Source: Bos javanicus (lineage: Eukaryota; Chordata; Mammalia; Artiodactyla; Bovidae). Taken from it: a stretch of 64,000 bases of DNA. The stretch is from contig NC_083875.1 of the NCBI RefSeq assembly GCF_032452875.1, positions 71,136,178 through 71,200,177 on the forward strand. Reading direction: 5' to 3'. This document shows positions 57,511 through 64,000 of this stretch, one piece after another. Position 1 is the stretch's first letter; each line of letters starts with the position of its first letter. The notes beneath the pieces were generated by a model. That model had not been told where the DNA came from and ran no database searches. It saw nothing but the letters and a program-made list of their open reading frames with translations. The position numbers and the translations under genes are program-made.

Positions 57511-58099
57511 CAGGGTACCATCATGATGCAACATTATGATTATGGGGTAACAGATTATATAGGGGATTGATAGTAGGGTGGGGAGGTGGGTGTAGCTTTG
57601 AGAGCCTGGAGAACATCAATTTGAGAATATTAACAGTGCCACTGGAAAGGATTAGAGACCTCATGGGGTTTACTAATGTCCAAATTTTTGTTTTTTCTTT
57701 TTAAATCATTAAAATGGTCCCTAAACCTCAAGGTTAGCAGAGTGCTCTCAGACAGTGCGTCGGAATTCAAGGCAGCTCAAAAGTTTGCCTTTTTAAATTA
57801 CTCTTACAATTTGGTTACGGGCATGCTAGAGCAATTCCAGATCACCTGACAGGTAATCTTACCCTCTTTGTGAGATGCAACAAGCCCAAACCCCACACAT
57901 TCTCTGGCTCTGCTCTGAGGCTGCTGTTGGCACCAGGTGGGCACCAGGGAGTCAGCTGCCAGGCTTCAGAATATCATTCTTGACTGATGACTTATTTTTA
58001 AATGCACATGTCAAATATCATGTCTTACTCATATTTGTCTCTTACAGAGACTGGCAGAGTCTCTGGCAACTGGGCTGGCACTCATAAATCATTTGATTT

Positions 58100-58455
58100 A
58101 TGATGATCCAGGGGATCATCCCGACCCAGGAATTGAAACTGGGTCTGCCACATTGCTGGAGAAGGAACTGGCAACCCACTCCAGTATTCTTGCCTGGAGA
58201 ATCCCATGGACAGAGGAGCCTGGTGGGCTACAGTCCCATGGGGTCGCCAAGAGTCGGACTGAGCGGCTAACCACAGCACACTGCCACATTGCCGGCAGAT
58301 TCTTAACTGTGTGAGCCACCAGAGAAGCCCCAAAAGAATACTGGAGTGTGTTGCCATTCCCTTCTTTAAGGGATCTTCCCACCCCAGGGATTGAACCCAG
58401 GTCTCTTGCATTATAGGCAGACTCTTTACTGTCTGAGCCACCAGAGAAGCCCCAG
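58100..58455 (-). repeat. Composite of Bov-tA fragments in both orientations
   Basis: A reverse head fragment (58110-58160), a forward Bov-A body (58160-58275), then two reverse fragments in tandem, each ending gagccaccagagaagcccc (58321 and 58453 region). It looks like nested insertion plus local duplication. Confidence 0.75.
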
Positions 58456-58869
58456 GAGTTTTCCAGGTGAATGCAAACCTGCTTGGCCCAGGGAGAGCCT
58501 GGAAGAATGATGTTTACTGGTGATGATCTAATACAGCTGTAACTGCAAACCCAAAATATGTTGTATCATCTTCTGCTGACATTTAAAGGAAGGAAGTTGC
58601 TTAAATCTCACAACTAATCTTGCTGCCTCTCAGATTATAAACTGTGTTTTCAAACATCTCTTCTTAACAGTCTCATGGTGGACAAAATGAGGTGCAGTGG
58701 AAGCAGCCACACACAGACATGAAATGTATTGATTTCTCCTACTTTATCTTTAAATCCATACACTCTGGGTAATGTCCTATTCTTCATCTAGGTGGTCATT
58801 ACAAGGGTATGTTCATCTTGTAAAATTCATCCAGGACAGGTATTTGTACACCTACATTCATAGCAGCAT

Positions 58870-59104
58870 GTATGTATTTGCATGCATGCACATATCGCTT
58901 CAGTTGGGTCCAACTTTTGGCGTCTCCATGGACTGTAGCCTACCAGGCTTCTCTGTCCATAGGATTCTTCAGGCAAGAATACTGGAGTGGGTTGCCATGC
59001 CTTCCTCCAGGGGATCTTCCTGACCCAGGGATCGAACCCACATCTCTTACATCTCCTCCATTGGCAGGCGGGTTCTTTACCACTAGCACACCTGGGAAAC
59101 CCCT
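58870..59104 (-). repeat. Bov-tA SINE in the nested L1, with 10-bp target-site duplication
   Basis: Flanked by atagcagcat at 58860-58869 and 59105-59114, a word belonging to the host L1. Confidence 0.9.
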
Positions 59105-59273
59105 ATAGCAGCATATTCCCAATAACCAAAAGTGGAAGCCACCCAAGTGGACAAGTGAACGGAAAAACCCAATGTAGCATATACACACAATGGAATTTCA
59201 TTCAGTCTTAACAAGGAAGGAAATTCAGGCACATGTTACAACACAGACAAAAGTTGAAGACAATATGTTAAGT

Positions 59274-59852
59274 AAGGGGTCCACCACCCCAACCCCCTCA
59301 CCCCTGCTCTCCCGGCCACAGAGCAGGAGATGGAGTGGAGGAGTGGAGGAGCAAGCAAAGCTTCATCTGTATTTATAGTCACTCCCCATTGCTCACGTTA
59401 TCACTTGAGCTCTGCCTCCTGTCAGATCAGCGGCGCCATTAAATTCTCATAGAAGCCTGCATCCTACTGTGAACTGAGCATGCGAGGGATCTAGGCTAAA
59501 CGCTCCTTATGAGAACCTAACGTCTGAGGATCTGAGGCGGAGCTGAAGTGGTGACACAAACGCTGCTGGGGAGTGGTTGCCACCGTCTCCCATCATGCCC
59601 AGATAGGACCAGCCGGGTGCAGGAAAACTAGCTCAGGGCTCCCATTGACTCCACATTATGATGAGTTGTATAAGTATTTCATTATGTATCACAAGGTAAT
59701 AATAATGAAATAAGTTGCCCAGTAGATGTAATGTGCTTAGTGTAATGTGCTTGAGTCATCCCCAAAGCATCCCTCCCCTCCACTGGACCATGGAAAAAAT
59801 GCTCTTCTATGAAACTGGTTCCTTGTGCCAAAAACGTTGGGGACCACAGGTG
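59274..59852 (+). mobile_element. MER1-like (hAT-Charlie) DNA transposon with 8-bp target-site duplication
   Basis: The left end reads aaggggtccaccaccc and the right end acgttggggaccacagg, an imperfect inverted pair. Internal words gcaaagcttcatctgtattt, ctcctgtcagatcagcggcg and gcatgcgagggatctaggct match the MER1 pattern. The host word tgttaagt flanks it at 59266-59273 and 59853-59860; 8 bp is the duplication length of hAT elements. Confidence 0.85.
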
Positions 59853-59937
59853 TGTTAAGTGAAATAAGAAAGTCACAAAAAAGACAGCTAGTGTATGATT
59901 CCATTTATATGAGGTATTTAGAGTAATTAATTAATTA

Positions 59938-60053
59938 ATCCAATGGACATGAGTTTGCACAAACTCCAAGAGACAGTAAAGGACAGAGGAGCCTGGCATG
60001 CTGCAGTCCATGAAGTCGCAAAGAGTTGGACACGACTTAGCAAACAACAACAA
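59938..60053 (+). mobile_element. Short BovB 3' tail in the nested L1, with target-site duplication
   Basis: About 115 bp: caatggacatgagtttgcac to gcaaacaacaaca. Flanked by agagtaattaa at 59920-59930 and 60054-60064; a few extra (taat) units lie at the 5' junction. Confidence 0.88.
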
Positions 60054-60639
60054 AGAGTAATTAAAATCATAGAGACAGAAAGTAGGATGGTGCTTGCCAG
60101 GGTGATGAGAGACGGGGGAGTCGGTATTTAATGCATACAGACTTTCATTTTTGGAAGATGAAAAAAATTCTGGAACAGATGGTGGTGATGGTTGTACAAC
60201 AATGTGAATGTATGCAATACCACTGAACGGTACACTTAAAAATGGTTACAATGGTGAGTTTTATGTTATGTATATTTTACCAGAATAAAAATGAAAACGA
60301 ATGCTCATCCATTTGTATACTTAGGCTTGGTGCCACTTCACTTACATTCGCTATTCTTCTAGAAGAGGTACTTTTAAAAGGTACTTTACTCAAATTTATA
60401 TTCGTGTTTGTTTCAGAAGAGCTTTATATTTAGAGAAACATCTTTCTCACTAGGTCATGAGTCATGCAAGCATCTGGAAAGCTGTGCTATGTTTATCCCA
60501 GGACATGCATGTCTGGGGACAGGGCTGGGGATGGGGGAAGTTCATGGATCCAAGTTCAAGAAGACAGTATAAAGAAACTGTCTGAGCAAAAGTGAGCTGT
60601 TTGCAAGTCATCAACAGAAGTTATCTTCTCATAAAGCTG

Positions 60640-60903
60640 CTACTGCTACTAAGTCGCTTCAGTCGTGTCTGACTCTGTGCGACCCCGTAGACGGCAGCCC
60701 ACCAGGCTCCCCCATCCCTGGGATTCTCCAGGCAAGAACACTGGAGTGGGTTGCCATTTCCTTCTCCAATGGAGGAAAGTGAAAGTGAAGTTGCTCAGTC
60801 ATGTCTGACTTTTAGCGACCCCATGGACTGCAGCCTACCAGGCTCCTCTGTACATGGGATTCTCCAGGCAAGAGTACTGGAGTGGGGTGCCATTGCCCTC
60901 TCC
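60640..60903 (-). repeat. Bov-A2 SINE
   Basis: Two units joined by gaggaaagtgaaagtgaagt. The host word ctcataaagc occurs at both ends (60630 and 60906 region). Confidence 0.92.
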
Positions 60904-61119
60904 GTCTCATAAAGCACAAGCTTTATAGGAAAGCAGCAGTATTTTCTCAGAAGATGCTCTCAGCATTGTGTTGGCAATGCATCAAGGAAGACATCTGGGA
61001 ACCACTGACTCGGGACAGCCCCAGGCCAGCTGCGTCTGCTTGTCTGATAGATTTCAACAGGAAAAAACTAAACAGAAAATGTATCATCACTCGTGTATTA
61101 TATTATAACGTAATGGTGG

Positions 61120-61336
61120 TTTAGTTGCTAAGTCATGTCCGACTCTTTTCCACCCCATGGACTTCAGTTCTACTCCAGAGCCCACCAGGTTCCTCTGTCC
61201 ATGGCATTTCCCAGGCAAGAATACTTGAGTGGGTTGCCATTTCATTCATCAGAGGATTTTCCCAACCTGGGGATCAAACCCAGGTCTCCTGCATTGCCGG
61301 CGTATTCTTTATTGACTGAGTCACCAGGGAAGCCAT
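61120..61336 (-). repeat. Bov-tA SINE
   Basis: From ttagttgctaagtcatgtcc to gagtcaccagggaagcc. The word attataa flanks both sides. Confidence 0.92.
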
Positions 61337-61659
61337 TATAATATAATATTAAAGGTATTTCAAGTGAACGGATCAAAAAGCCTTGGGCAAGGAGAACTTA
61401 TTAACTGTGATCCTAATTACATCCTCACCTCTGCTGAGTTCATTCTCATTCTATACCCTTATTTGCTATACACACTTATCTGGGTATATCGTTTTTGTCA
61501 AGAAAAGCGATAAAGAGTTTTTAATACTCTGGACAGACTTTTTTTTGTTAAACAGACTTCATTCATATTATTTTTCTCACATAAATCTATGTGGTGACTA
61601 CAGCTGGAGTCTGGGTCCTCTGCAAGGAACCTCTGGTATGTTAATGTATTAATATACAA

Positions 61660-61878
61660 AGTGCCAAGTTGCTTTAGTCATGTCCAACTCTTTGCAACCC
61701 TATGGACTCTAGCCCACCAGGCTCCTCTGTCCATGGGATACTCCAGGTCAGAATCCTGGAATGCATTGCCATTACCTTCTCCAGGGGATCTTCCTAACCC
61801 AGGGATGGAATCTGTATCTCTTAGATCTCCAGCATTGACAAGCAGGCGCTTTATCACTAGCACCACTTGGGAAGCTCT
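61660..61878 (-). repeat. Bov-tA SINE
   Basis: From gtgccaagttgctttagtca to agcaccacttgggaagc. Confidence 0.9.
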
Positions 61879-62004
61879 CATGTATAATAGAGGGGTATTC
61901 ACAGGTGTGTTTCCTGCCTTACTTCACTCTACGTCACAGGTTCTAGGTTCATTCAGCTCACTAGGACTAACAGACTTTTTATGGGTAAAAAGTTCCTTTT
62001 TAAA

Positions 62005-62130
62005 GGAAATTTTCATTCCTTTTTATGAGTATGTAATATTCCATTGTGTATATGTACCACTTCTTCTTTATCCATTCATCTCAGACAGACATCGTATCCA
62101 AACTGTCACCATCATGCTTTAGCACCCTGG
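62005..62130 (-). mobile_element. L1 3' fragment
   Basis: Reverse-strand L1 words tttttatgagtatgtaatat and tctttatccattcatctcag. Confidence 0.75.
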
Positions 62131-63574
62131 AACAAGAACCTGTTCTGAAAGGCTGGCTCTGATGCCTAAAGATGTCTCTGATACAGGTGGCAGGGGAAGA
62201 CTGGCCAGCACGCCTGGCCGGACGGTGCTCCCTGCCCATCACACGCATCTCCTGCAAAAGGACAGCTGAAGTGACTAGGATAAGGAGATCTGAAGACTCA
62301 CTTCAACCGAGAGAGGGCAGAGACTTAGAAGATAAGTAGCACATTGCTGCGGATCTGTGACTCTGGGTATCCGCTTGGCTCTCCCTTTGCTGGCTCATGA
62401 CTGTTAGTCCTGCTGGCTCCCTGGGTCTGGAGCAGGCAGGCTGCAGCTACTTCATCCAAGGCCCCCGGACCCCCGGGGTCCAGATGGGTCTTGGTGACAC
62501 TCCTAGGCAGACTGATCATAATGCCCTTCTCCAGAGGGAGATGAACGATAGTCATTGCAAGCTGTCCTTCTAAACTCAAGCAGCCCCAGGAGAGGAAACC
62601 TGTACCTCCTAAAGCTCCCAAAACTGTTAAAGGAAGAAAGCTACAGCAGCTGCTGACAAGGAATCACCTAGAAATTTTACTGTCCCTACAGAGACAGTCT
62701 GTTAGCTGACAGGGAAGAGAAATCATAGCTGCCAGAAGACAGCATGGTTAAAAGGTAATGCTCTGTCCCTTTGGAGTTCCTATGTTGAATAACGGGACTG
62801 GAGCAACCAGTTTCTCAGTCCCTAATGGGCTGTTTTGTGGAAGGTCTATTCATTCGATGTCTATTTCAGGGCAAAGAATATGACAGCAGAAAATCTAGGC
62901 ATCAAGAAATAAGAGATTCCATTTTCCCACACGGCCAGTCAAGGAGGGAGAATTACAACTCATGAATCTCATTAATAAGATGTAAACATGACTTTGTTGT
63001 TACCCCTTTCCAAAGCAAATAAACACAAGTAGTGAAAATGCTAAAAGCAGAAAGTTCTGGTGTCCTCTAGCCTCATCAGACAATGGCAGAGTAAACAAAG
63101 TTGTCCATAAATGAAGGACTTCAGAGGGGAGCCTCTTTGTTGCCATAGAATTTAGCCATCTCCAGCTAAAGATGCCAGCAGCCAAAATACTTGGGCAATG
63201 ATCAGTGAGAGGTAATTGTTCTCAATGAAATTTCTTCGTGGGCTGTTTATCTCTTCCAGGAATTGCGGCTCCAGTCATTTCACTCATCCTACTTTCAGAA
63301 CTAGGAGCCTGAGAAGGGGAAGGATGATGGCTCTTAATTCAGAGGGGGCCACCCTGAGTTCTCCAGAGGTGAGTTGCTTTCCCATAAGCTGGAAAATAAG
63401 CCCAGGCTTCCTGATCTTGCCATTGATTTATCTCCAGCACCAAATGGCCAATTACTAAATATTTACACTGGGATTTCTGATACCAGGTGAATAGGAAGTG
63501 ATAAGCCCAGGATGAAGCAAGAGCCAGAATAAATGAGTCAGAGAACAGCTGATATTCCATGAGGAGCACAGAGA

Positions 63575-63760
63575 AACAGAACCACCGCTGCCCAGGAAGG
63601 AGGACGCTGGGTCAGGTTTTGGCTCTGCCAGTTACCAACTGTGCCATCGGGACAGTTTATCTGTTGACAACCTCACTCAACTGTAAAATGAATTCAACAA
63701 AACCCACCTCGCTCTTTAGTGGGAAGTTGTGTGAATCAAATAACACAGGGGGTAGAAAAG
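63575..63760 (+). repeat. MIR SINE remnant
   Basis: ttttggctctgccagttacc and actcaactgtaaaatgaatt in MIR order. Confidence 0.6.
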
Positions 63761-64000
63761 TGGTTTGAAAGGAATAATATACACTTTGAACATAAATCAT
63801 AGAAATCAACAGAACATAGATCAACTTTAAAAAGACATTTGGGTGGAAATTTGTGGAAAAATTGAACATGGACTGGGTATTAGATGATACCAAAGAATTA
63901 TTCTTACTTATCTTGGTTATTTAATATTTTTAGAGGTCACACTGAAATACATAGGGATGAAAGGATTTTATGTCTGAGATTTGCTTTAAAATACTTCCAC

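Larger units (their letters stand above)
58845..60300 (+). mobile_element. L1 3' end carrying three separate insertions
   Basis: L1 text is interrupted three times and resumes in register each time: by a Bov-tA at 58870-59104, by a MER1-like hAT at 59274-59852, and by a BovB tail ending about 60053. The L1 ends with ggtacacttaaaaatggtta and ttttaccagaataaaaatga. Confidence 0.85.
35689..64000 (-). other. LOXL2: LOXL2 intron 1 and possibly upstream flank
   Basis: Everything to the right of the first coding exon. The non-coding exon 1 and promoter should lie in this direction, but no convincing CpG island, core promoter or donor could be identified, so they may lie outside the window. Stretches with no recognised gene or repeat include 37130-37745, 38465-39075, 39790-40470, 42130-43560, 44960-45700, 46660-47000, 48100-48590, 49890-50955, 52655-53060, 53815-54380, 56445-56960, 57515-58085, 60305-60640 and 62135-63570. 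Confidence 0.6.

Noticed and set aside
1..64000. Prokaryotic-type systems such as operons, CRISPR arrays, toxin-antitoxin pairs or prophage
   Set aside because: Composition, spliced gene structure and repeat families are mammalian. The regular repeats seen are interspersed SINEs with target-site duplications, not direct-repeat arrays.

Overview
The window is mammalian nuclear DNA from a ruminant, most likely a bovid. The evidence is dozens of Bov-tA, Bov-A2 and CHR-type tRNA SINEs, several BovB (RTE clade) LINE 3' ends, and one split gene whose protein is unmistakably lysyl oxidase-like 2. There are no prokaryotic-style genes, operons, CRISPR arrays or plasmid features. Cattle, buffalo, sheep and goat cannot be separated by eye.

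The only gene supported is LOXL2, on the minus strand. Four consecutive coding exons are present: 35264-35688 (start codon at 35618, signal peptide, first half of SRCR domain 1), 26342-26517 (second half of SRCR1), 8313-8524 (first half of SRCR2) and 2432-2654 (second half of SRCR2 and the K317/A318 processing site). They join in frame, with intron phases 1, 0, 2 and 0, into 966 nt, the first 322 residues of the secreted, copper-dependent collagen/elastin cross-linking amine oxidase. SRCR3, SRCR4 and the catalytic domain lie beyond the left edge. The 5' non-coding exon and promoter were not found; 35689-64000 is read as intron 1 and possibly upstream DNA.

The rest is intron filled with transposons. 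Intron 5 (1-2431, partial) holds a Tigger-type DNA transposon split by a SINE. Intron 4 (2655-8312) holds an eroded retroviral protease segment. Intron 3 (8525-26341) holds BovB, MLT1-like, L2, MIR and L1 sequence. Its GC-type donor sits directly beside an antisense L1 3' end. Intron 2 (26518-35263) contains an L1 split by an LTR-like insert that itself carries a SINE. It also contains a 36-nt 5' half of tRNA-Gly(UCC) flanked by a perfect 16-bp direct repeat. Intron 1 (35689 onward) contains more L1, two BovB copies, a MER20-like element, a four-layer L1 nest (Bov-tA, MER1-like hAT and BovB inserts) and an unidentified coding-like relic near 45.7-46.7 kb.

Repeat family names come from recognising consensus motifs while reading, not from a RepeatMasker run, and edges are usually good to about 10-20 bp. 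Where target-site duplications are quoted, they were read directly from the sequence.
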